Assembly (NCBI GenBank): GCA_964490435.1
Contig: CAZBCF010000050.1
Coordinates: 1-8,849 of the forward strand
DNA from: IMCC26077 sp964490435
GTDB taxonomy: Bacteria; Actinomycetota; Actinomycetes; Nanopelagicales; Nanopelagicaceae
Reading direction: 5' to 3'
Length of the DNA: 8,849 nucleotides
Each line of letters begins with the position of its first letter. Position 1 is the first letter of the stretch. Below the pieces are notes generated by a model. The model saw nothing but the letters and a program-made list of their open reading frames with translations, had not been told where the DNA came from and did not search any database. Shown here one piece after another: positions 1 to 4,185 of the stretch. Both the position numbers and the translations under genes were made by a program.

Positions 1-117
1 GAACATGGGATTGATATGCCGATTGTAGAGGCGGTTGTGGATGTGGTTGCTCATGGCATGCCGCCGAAAGAGGTTGTGCGTCGATTGATGAGTCGAACCA
101 CTCGGTCCGAACATTAA
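1..117 (+). CDS. gpsA: Glycerol-3-phosphate dehydrogenase [NAD(P)+], C-terminal end (partial)
   Basis: Only the last 38 codons and the TAA stop lie in the window; frame 1 is open from the first base. The peptide contains MPIVEAVVDV, then a GMPP-type turn and VVRRLMSR, which is the typical C-terminal helix of GpsA (family form: MPI.EAV..VL..G..P..AV..LM.R). GpsA is the cytosolic enzyme that reduces dihydroxyacetone phosphate to sn-glycerol 3-phosphate for phospholipid synthesis. Its position directly before ddl matches the usual actinobacterial order. The NAD-binding and catalytic parts are outside the window, so activity cannot be judged. The family call rests on the short tail plus context. 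Confidence 0.88.
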   Translation, partial: EHGIDMPIVEAVVDVVAHGMPPKEVVRRLMSRTTRSEH

Positions 118-136
118 TTTCGATAGTAGATACCGG

Positions 137-142
137 TACTCT
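137..142 (+). promoter_or_regulatory. -10-like hexamer (TACTCT) for a leaderless ddl transcript
   Basis: TACTCT fits the actinobacterial TANNNT -10 consensus and ends 6 nt before the GTG at 149, so transcription would begin at or next to the start codon. No Shine-Dalgarno is visible upstream. A -35 is not convincing (TTAATT at 114-119 overlaps the gpsA stop codon). The assignment is inferred from pattern and spacing. Confidence 0.5.
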
Positions 143-148
143 TAACAC

Positions 149-1222
149 GTGGCCACTAATAACTCGGGAAGTAACCAGAAAAAACTACGAGTGGGCGTGC
201 TCTGTGGCGGAAAAAGTAGTGAACATTCGATTTCGGTTCTCTCTGGGATGAGTTTGCTAGCAGCGATAGATCGCGAACGTTTCGAGCCGATTCCATTAGG
301 TATCACCAAAGATGGGACGTGGGTACACCTTGCCGGACTTACTCACACCCTGGCACTAGTCGATGGCAAGTTGCCTGAAATCCCAGACGATGCACCTGTT
401 GTCACGTTCAATAGCGAGGGGATTTTCGCTCGCGGTGAAAATCTTGACGTCGAGGTGATGTTTCCAGTTTTACATGGACCTTTTGGTGAAGATGGCACGA
501 TTCAAGGCCTCCTTGAGATGTTTGATATTCCATATGTGGGTGCAGGCGTTCTTGCTTCGGCGATTGGCATGGATAAGGCAACGTGCAAGCGCCTCTTCAT
601 GGAGGCAGGGATTCCAACTGTCGAGTTCGATGTCTTCTTCTGGAACGAGTGGCAGGGATTCAAGAGCGAGATCACTGCACGATTGAAGGAAGAATTTCAA
701 CTCCCAGTATTCGTCAAGCCTTCGCGCGCTGGTTCAAGTAACGGTATTAGCAAAGTGAAATCTTGGGGCGAATTAGATGCTGCGGTGGCCCTGGCTAAGG
801 AGTACGACGAGAAGATTCTTGTAGAGGCCTATGCGCCCGGGCGCGAATTAGAGTGTGGCATTTTAGGAGATCGAGTATCACGAGTAGGCGAAATCAGGGT
901 GCTTGGCAAGCATGAGTTCTATGACTTCGAGGCGAAGTATCTTGATGGTTCTACTGAATTGATCGTGCCAGCCAAGATTCCTGCAGATATTGAAGGCGAG
1001 ATCCAACAACTAGCGCTCGATGCATATTCATTGATTGATGGTCGGGGGATTGCGCGGGTTGATTTCTTCTTGACCGACGCCGGTCAGATAATTGTGAACG
1101 AGCTCAACACGATGCCTGGATTCACGGCAACTTCGATGTATCCACGATTGTGGGACGCAAGTGGAGTTGCCTACAAAGATGTGATAACTCAGTTGATTGA
1201 TTTGGCTGGAGTAAAGAACTAG
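149..1222 (+). CDS. ddl: D-alanine--D-alanine ligase
   Basis: ATP-grasp ligase that joins two D-alanines in the cytosol for the peptidoglycan stem peptide. The 357 residues match the long actinobacterial Ddl. Visible motifs in order: GGKSSEHSIS near residues 20-29 (E25 corresponds to the family's N-terminal catalytic Glu), LHGPFGEDGTIQG, PYVGAGVLAS..GMDK, the ATP-grasp strand VFVKPSRAGSSNGISKV, LVEAYAPGRELECG, and the C-terminal metal-binding run VDFF...IIVNELNTMPGFT, where D, E and N bind Mg. All key residues appear present. The start is GTG at 149. The next in-frame GTG (191) would cut into the first beta strand, and the -10-like box just upstream suits a leaderless start at 149. It follows gpsA by 31 nt and converges on the RAM-domain gene with a 7-nt gap. 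The DUF3515 gene that often follows ddl in other actinobacteria is absent. Confidence 0.97.
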   Translation: MATNNSGSNQKKLRVGVLCGGKSSEHSISVLSGMSLLAAIDRERFEPIPLGITKDGTWVHLAGLTHTLALVDGKLPEIPDDAPVVTFNSEGIFARGENLDVEVMFPVLHGPFGEDGTIQGLLEMFDIPYVGAGVLASAIGMDKATCKRLFMEAGIPTVEFDVFFWNEWQGFKSEITARLKEEFQLPVFVKPSRAGSSNGISKVKSWGELDAAVALAKEYDEKILVEAYAPGRELECGILGDRVSRVGEIRVLGKHEFYDFEAKYLDGSTELIVPAKIPADIEGEIQQLALDAYSLIDGRGIARVDFFLTDAGQIIVNELNTMPGFTATSMYPRLWDASGVAYKDVITQLIDLAGVKN

Positions 1223-1229
1223 TTGTTAA

Positions 1230-1466
1230 TTATTCATTGACGACTGGGCAGGTGAGCGTGCGGGTGATACCCGGCACTGCTTGCACCTTTGCCAGAATCG
1301 TGCGGCCGAACTCTTCCATCGACCCTGCCTCTGCGCGCATGATGACGTCGTAAGGACCGCCAACTCCTTGCGCGATGTTGACGCCAGGGATCGCACCGAC
1401 AGCTTTCGCTACTGCGGCTGCCTTTCCAACTTCCGTTTGAATAAGTATGTACGTTTGGATCGACAT
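1230..1466 (-). CDS. Stand-alone Lrp/AsnC ligand-binding (RAM) domain protein
   Basis: This is a 78-residue protein consisting only of the AsnC/Lrp effector-binding domain (RAM, alpha-beta sandwich) without a helix-turn-helix. It begins MSIQTYILIQTEVGKA and continues with IPGV, a GPYDVI strand and the ending GITRTLTCPVV. This is nearly the pattern of the small protein next to thiL in Streptomyces and relatives. RAM domains oligomerise and bind amino acids or other small molecules. The role of this stand-alone form is not established, and it may modulate a full Lrp protein. The open frame extends to 1568, but the ATG at 1466 is preferred because homology starts there and AAGGGGG (1477-1483, minus strand) lies 10 nt upstream as a Shine-Dalgarno. 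It is convergent with ddl and divergent from thiL. Confidence 0.92.
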   Translation of the reverse strand: MSIQTYILIQTEVGKAAAVAKAVGAIPGVNIAQGVGGPYDVIMRAEAGSMEEFGRTILAKVQAVPGITRTLTCPVVNE

Positions 1467-1513
1467 GGTATTCGCGCCCCCTTCTTCCGTGCTGATGTGG
1501 GTAACGGTAGCGC

Positions 1514-1519
1514 AGGATA
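1514..1519 (-). promoter_or_regulatory. -10-like hexamer (TATCCT) for the RAM-domain gene
   Basis: Read on the minus strand, TATCCT matches TANNNT about 48 nt before the ATG at 1466, leaving room for a short leader with the AAGGGGG Shine-Dalgarno. A second weaker hexamer, TACCGT, lies at 1504-1509 on the same strand. No clear -35 is seen. It overlaps by two bases a plus-strand -10-like box facing thiL. Confidence 0.35.
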
Positions 1520-1523
1520 GGCT
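1518..1523 (+). promoter_or_regulatory. -10-like hexamer (TAGGCT) for thiL
   Basis: TAGGCT fits TANNNT and would start transcription near 1530, giving a leader of about 33 nt to the GTG at 1563 or about 9 nt to the TTG at 1539. It overlaps the minus-strand TATCCT at 1514-1519. No convincing -35 was found, so this is a pattern-based guess. Confidence 0.3.
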
Positions 1524-1562
1524 CAGGCGGAAAGTGGATTGTCGTTGGCGCTGGGAGAGACC

Positions 1563-2498
1563 GTGCAAGTACGCGAACTAGGCGAGGATGCGCTCATCGC
1601 TGCCTTTGCTGAGATTTATCGCGCGCGTCCAGGCGTAGAGATTGGCATCGGGGATGATGGTGCGGTCGTGGTGAGTCGGCATCCCCGGCAGGTCATTACT
1701 ACTGATATCGCAACTGAGGGCATTCACTTCAATCGCGAGTGGAGCAGCGCGAGAGATATTGGCGCGAAGGTTGCGATTGCCAATCTCGCTGACATATATG
1801 CGATGGGTGCAAATCCTGAATATCTCACCGTGGCGCTCTCGGTTGGGGCACATGAGCACGTCGAGTATCTCTTAGATATCGCGCGCGGGATCGAATCAGT
1901 AGCCCATGCACACGGGGTAAGCGTCGTTGGTGGCGATGTGGTCGCAGGCAATTCGCTTACTATCGCAATAACAGCAATCGGCGGGGTTGTGACTCCAATT
2001 CTGCGCTCGGGGGCAAACATTGGTGACTTAGTGTTTGTGACGCGCGGCACTGGAAGATCGCTTGGCGGTTTGTTGCTCTTGAGCAGAGGTTTGGCCGGCG
2101 CAGATTCAGCGCTAGTTCGAGACTTTCAGTGTCCCGAGTTACACGCTGAAGATTTGGATGAATTCGGCCGCGAGAATATCAACGCAATGATGGATGTGAG
2201 CGATGGTCTCATGAGCGACTTGCGACGAATCGCTCGAGCCAGCGGTGTCGGCTTCGACCTTGGTATAGACGAAGCACGTTTGGGGTACTTGCGGGAGTTG
2301 GCTGAGATGAGTGAAGTGTCACCACTTGAACTTTTTCTGAGAAGTGGTGAGGAACACTCTTTTATTGTGGTCATTGCCCCCACCCATCTCGGTCGTGTAC
2401 CAGAACGATGGATTAAGATTGGGAAAGTGGTTGCTGGCGCAGCCATCACTATGCAAGGTAACGAGTTATCGCTCGAAGAAAAGTCTTGGCATTGGTGA
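1563..2498 (+). CDS. thiL: Thiamine-monophosphate kinase
   Basis: ThiL phosphorylates thiamine monophosphate with ATP to give thiamine diphosphate, the active cofactor, in the cytosol. It belongs to the PurM/AIR-synthase fold. Motifs: LGEDALI near the N-terminus, GIGDD at 28-32 (Mg/ATP aspartates), TTDIATEGIHF, ANLADIYAMGA, VVGGD, GRSLGGLLLL, and DVSDGLMSDL from residue 211. The usual C-terminal SGGED motif reads SGEEHS at 261-266, a local deviation that aligns to SGGEDH if one Gly is deleted. The 311 residues are normal for the family. GTG at 1563 is chosen because GGAG at 1554-1557 sits 5 nt upstream and the protein then begins at the family's conserved ELGE block. A TTG at 1539 (8 more residues) is the alternative. 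The secreted FKBP gene follows after 5 nt, suggesting co-transcription. Confidence 0.93.
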   Translation: MQVRELGEDALIAAFAEIYRARPGVEIGIGDDGAVVVSRHPRQVITTDIATEGIHFNREWSSARDIGAKVAIANLADIYAMGANPEYLTVALSVGAHEHVEYLLDIARGIESVAHAHGVSVVGGDVVAGNSLTIAITAIGGVVTPILRSGANIGDLVFVTRGTGRSLGGLLLLSRGLAGADSALVRDFQCPELHAEDLDEFGRENINAMMDVSDGLMSDLRRIARASGVGFDLGIDEARLGYLRELAEMSEVSPLELFLRSGEEHSFIVVIAPTHLGRVPERWIKIGKVVAGAAITMQGNELSLEEKSWHW

Positions 2499-2503
2499 AG
2501 GTA

Positions 2504-3154
2504 ATGACACACGATTGGAAGATGATGAAGAAGTTACTCGCAGGAATCTCGATGGTTTCGCTCGCCTCGTTGGTGTCAGTTGCTCCGGCAGCACACGGCG
2601 CCAGCCCGAGTGCGGGACCGGGTAAATCCTGCAAGGCTGCCGAGATTGGCGTGCAGTCGAGTTTCAATGATCCCAAAGAAGGTCAACAAACGCTGACGTG
2701 TGGCCGGCTTGGCAAGAAGTTTCTCTGGGTAATTACCAAGATCACCGTGCCCGCAAACCTTGATACTAAATATGTGAAAGTCACCGGCGATACGACGTCA
2801 GCACCAACGATTGGCAAGCCAAAGGGACAGCCGCCAACTTCGCTCTTCTCTGCAGATATCGTCAAGGGTGGTGGTGCGACAGTTGCGGCTGGCGCGAATG
2901 TGACAGTGCATTACACATTGATGGCATGGTCTACCGGAAAAGTCGTCGAGTCATCGTGGACGAGTGGCCAGACTGCAAGTTTCCCGCTTAGTGGTGTGAT
3001 CAAGGGCTGGCAAGATGGCATCCCCGGTATGCGTGAGGGTGGTCGTCGACTTCTCATCGTGCCGCCTGCACTTGGTTACGGCGCAACAGCGCAAGGACCT
3101 ATTGCTGCGAACGAGACTTTGATATTCGTCGTTGATCTAGTAAAGGTCGGCTAA
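2504..3154 (+). CDS. Secreted FKBP-type peptidyl-prolyl cis-trans isomerase
   Basis: The protein has 216 residues if started at ATG 2504. The N-terminus is basic (WKMMKK) followed by a hydrophobic signal peptide ending near APAAHGA. There is no lipobox cysteine, so it is probably released or loosely exported. Residues about 40-75 hold a small two-cysteine module (C43, C66, with GKSC and a CGRLGKKFLW end). The C-terminal ~100 residues are an FKBP domain: VTVHYTLMAW, VVESS (147-151), VIKGW (165-169), GYG (191-193) and LIFVVDLVKV. Compared with FKBP12, the F36-D37 pair reads V-E (VESS for FDSS), while the VI-GW, Tyr82 and Phe99 equivalents are kept. FKBPs catalyse proline isomerisation in folding proteins; a role in envelope or exported protein folding is inferred. 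ATG codons at 2522 and 2525 are alternative starts, and no spacing is ideal. It sits 5 nt after thiL. Confidence 0.9.
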   Translation: MTHDWKMMKKLLAGISMVSLASLVSVAPAAHGASPSAGPGKSCKAAEIGVQSSFNDPKEGQQTLTCGRLGKKFLWVITKITVPANLDTKYVKVTGDTTSAPTIGKPKGQPPTSLFSADIVKGGGATVAAGANVTVHYTLMAWSTGKVVESSWTSGQTASFPLSGVIKGWQDGIPGMREGGRRLLIVPPALGYGATAQGPIAANETLIFVVDLVKVG

Positions 3155-3177
3155 AAGCCAGTTACAACGAGAGAGAA

Positions 3178-3366
3178 CTAGCGAGAGACTTTGCCGGCCT
3201 TGAGGCAGGCAGCACACACGTTCTGTCGCTTTGGGGTCACACCGTTAACGAGGGTGCGGATACGTTGGATATTCGGATTCCAGCGTCGGCGAGTGCGACG
3301 ATGTGAGTGCGAGATGCTGTTACCGAACTGTGGGCCTTTGCCACAGATGTCGCACTTCGCTGCCAT
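3178..3366 (-). CDS. rpmB: 50S ribosomal protein L28, zinc-ribbon (C+) form
   Basis: The 62-residue basic protein begins MAAKCDICGKGPQFGN and has the L28 core SHSHRRTRRRWNPNIQ followed by a C-terminal VCAACLKAGK. Two CxxC pairs (C5/C8 and C51/C54) make this the zinc-binding C+ version. Many actinobacteria also encode a cysteine-free paralogue under Zur control, so this copy is likely the housekeeping one. Start is certain: ATG with a strong Shine-Dalgarno (GGAGG at 3372-3376, 5 nt spacer). It is monocistronic, convergent with the FKBP gene (23-nt gap, no terminator seen). Upstream lies the structured 255-nt spacer. L28 is a large-subunit protein needed in ribosome assembly. Confidence 0.97.
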   Translation of the reverse strand: MAAKCDICGKGPQFGNSISHSHRRTRRRWNPNIQRIRTLVNGVTPKRQNVCAACLKAGKVSR

Positions 3367-3371
3367 GGTCG

Positions 3372-3376
3372 CCTCC
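3372..3376 (-). promoter_or_regulatory. Strong Shine-Dalgarno (GGAGG) of rpmB
   Basis: Read on the minus strand, GGAGG lies 5 nt before the rpmB ATG. It is the best ribosome binding site in the window, and it contrasts with the SD-less starts of ddl, fakA and coaD. Confidence 0.8.
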
Positions 3377-3398
3377 GGTGGTTGTCGGTCTCGGTGAG

Positions 3399-3413
3399 GG
3401 GCGGCCAGCGCCC
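3399..3413 (-). repeat. GC-rich inverted repeat in the putative rpmB leader
   Basis: Perfect 5-bp arms GGGCG and CGCCC enclose a 5-nt loop, 33 nt before the rpmB start codon. There is no following T-run, so it is not a standard intrinsic terminator. A 5-bp stem can occur by chance, but its place within the likely 5' leader makes a role in L28 translation or mRNA stability conceivable. Confidence 0.4.
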
Positions 3414-3434
3414 ACTCCGGAAATCAAGGCTCGT

Positions 3435-3440
3435 AGGGTA
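3435..3440 (-). promoter_or_regulatory. -10-like hexamer (TACCCT) for rpmB
   Basis: Read on the minus strand this matches TANNNT, with TTAGAC as a possible -35 at 3465-3460 and a rather long 19-nt spacer. It would give a leader of about 60 nt that includes the 3399-3413 hairpin and the Shine-Dalgarno. It is the best candidate I could find, not a firm assignment. Confidence 0.3.
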
Positions 3441-3445
3441 GCGCG

Positions 3446-3471
3446 GACCGGCCTTTTCGGTCTAATCGACC
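3446..3471 (-). repeat. Overlapping, mutually exclusive inverted repeats upstream of rpmB
   Basis: On the minus strand, TGGTC (3472-3468), GACCG (3462-3458) and CGGTC (3450-3446) follow one another. The middle segment can pair either with the upstream arm (loop GATTA, one G-U pair) or with the downstream arm (7-nt loop). Such alternatives resemble switching leaders. If transcription starts after the TACCCT box at 3440-3435, however, the repeats would be in the promoter region and could instead be a protein-binding site. Stems are only 4-5 bp. Confidence 0.3.
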
Positions 3472-3504
3472 AGAAATCTGACTTTCAAGTGGCTGGCGCG
3501 CTCT

Positions 3505-3526
3505 GGTCTCGTAAGGTCGCCAGACC
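3505..3526. repeat. Inverted repeat GGTCT / AGACC
   Basis: Perfect 5-bp arms (3505-3509 and 3522-3526) enclose a 12-nt loop that itself carries another GGTC. It adds to the cluster of GGTC/GACC elements in this spacer. Strand and function are unknown. Confidence 0.3.
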
Positions 3527-3593
3527 CACGGACCTCAAATCATAAGTAGTCCATCGTCGGATGCGTTATGTCCTCATTCGCGAAACTTGACGA

Positions 3594-3599
3594 TATAAA
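3594..3599 (+). promoter_or_regulatory. -10-like hexamer (TATAAA) before the secreted-protein gene
   Basis: TATAAA lies in a local AT-rich patch 22 nt before the ATG at 3622, predicting a leader of about 15 nt without a Shine-Dalgarno. A TTGACG at 3587-3592 looks like a -35 but is only 1 nt away, so it cannot pair with this box. Assignment is tentative. Confidence 0.3.
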
Positions 3600-3621
3600 T
3601 TGCCTGATGTGAAACTTCATC

Positions 3622-4140
3622 ATGCTCAATAAAAGGAACTTTCTCGCCTCCGCGATTCTCGTTCTCTCCTCACTTTTTCTCGGGGCAGGCACCTCATGGG
3701 CTTGGGACCTGCAAGCAGAGACTGATGACTTTGGTTCACCATATGTGCAAGTCACGACATATTTCGGATTTGATAGCGGGAGCCATGACTATTCAGATGA
3801 CCTTAATGAAGATGAAGAATTTGCAGTCCTCTTCGTGCGATGTCAAGACCGGCAATTAGAGTCTTATGTAGCTCTAACAAGCGGACTCTTTTCTAGTGAC
3901 TCCAATCAGGCAAAGGTTCGTTTTGGATCAGGGTCGGCGAAAACATGGAGCATAAATATTTCGCAATCACGTAAATCTATTTTCTTTCTCAAGGAAAGCA
4001 CATTTCTTGCTTCTCTGAAAAAGGTCAGCAAGTTCTATGTTCGTGCTGATGGCGAGGATGGATACGTAACGGTAAATTTCAATGTCGCCGGACTCTCCAA
4101 GTATCAATCCAAGTTTCGCAAGGCGGGCTGCAAGTTCTGA
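3622..4140 (+). CDS. Secreted protein of unknown function
   Basis: The protein has 172 residues. Residues 1-27 form a clear Sec signal peptide: KR near the start, a hydrophobic run LASAILVLSSLFLG and an SWA cleavage end. The mature part is acidic near residues 50-65, then beta-rich, with one cysteine in FVRCQD (C74) and one three residues from the end (C170), probably forming a disulfide. The sketch L.VRC...YV....V.FGS...W.I..S...FF....F...L....+FYVR...G...V.FNVAGL......C resembles small periplasmic beta-sandwich proteins such as VasI-like proteins, but this is a visual resemblance only. GC is about 45% by hand count, lower than its neighbours, and the conserved rpmB-fakA neighbourhood usually lacks it, so it may be an accessory insertion. 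ATG 3622 is the only start, because a stop lies four codons upstream. Confidence 0.78.
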   Translation: MLNKRNFLASAILVLSSLFLGAGTSWAWDLQAETDDFGSPYVQVTTYFGFDSGSHDYSDDLNEDEEFAVLFVRCQDRQLESYVALTSGLFSSDSNQAKVRFGSGSAKTWSINISQSRKSIFFLKESTFLASLKKVSKFYVRADGEDGYVTVNFNVAGLSKYQSKFRKAGCKF

Positions 4141-4172
4141 CGGAATAAGAGCCCAATTTAGGTGCGAGCCGG

Positions 4173-4178
4173 TAACCT
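4173..4178 (+). promoter_or_regulatory. -10-like hexamer (TAACCT) for a leaderless fakA-recG-rsmD transcript
   Basis: TAACCT fits TANNNT and ends 7 nt before the ATG at 4186, placing transcription start on the A of the start codon. A second identical TAACCT (4180-4185) abuts the ATG, too close to act for this start. No Shine-Dalgarno is present. No clear -35 is seen. Confidence 0.5.
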
Positions 4179-4185
4179 CTAACCT

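Larger units (their letters stand above)
3367..3621. other. Non-coding spacer, probable rpmB leader/promoter region with several hairpins
   Basis: This 255-nt stretch is the longest non-coding gap in the window. Open frames through it show no family features and overlap real genes, and I could not fold a tRNA from it. It is marked by nine copies of GGTC or its complement GACC between 3367 and 3534 (3367, 3387, 3446, 3459, 3468, 3505, 3515, 3523, 3531), against one or two expected by chance. It also has short inverted repeats at 3399-3413, 3446-3462, 3459-3471 and 3505-3526. On the minus strand, a -10-like TACCCT lies at 3435-3440, which would give rpmB a leader of about 60 nt containing the 3399-3413 hairpin. 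The part nearest 3621 is AT-richer and carries TATAAA ahead of the plus-strand gene. A structured leader of rpmB or a small RNA is possible, but neither is shown. Confidence 0.5.

Noticed and set aside
1467..1568. N-terminal extension of the RAM-domain protein (open frame to 1568, minus strand)
   Set aside because: The extra 34 residues show no family similarity, cover the promoter region and would overlap the thiL start; the ATG at 1466 has a good Shine-Dalgarno and matches the family start.
3446..3467. Intrinsic terminator (GACCG / CGGTC with a TTTT stretch)
   Set aside because: The T-run is within the loop, not after the stem, and the stem is only 5 bp; no upstream plus-strand gene needs a terminator there.
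3446..3540. tRNA gene in the spacer
   Set aside because: GGTC-type arms look superficially like D or T stems, but no GGTTC T-loop, 7-bp acceptor stem or anticodon arm could be arranged on either strand.
3303..3545. Open frames across the rpmB upstream spacer on either strand
   Set aside because: They overlap rpmB or the secreted-protein gene antisense, have no recognisable motifs or ribosome sites, and look like chance frames.
3587..3600. TTGACG plus TATAAA as a sigma70 promoter
   Set aside because: The two hexamers are only 1 nt apart, so they cannot form a -35/-10 pair; only the TATAAA is kept as a weak candidate.
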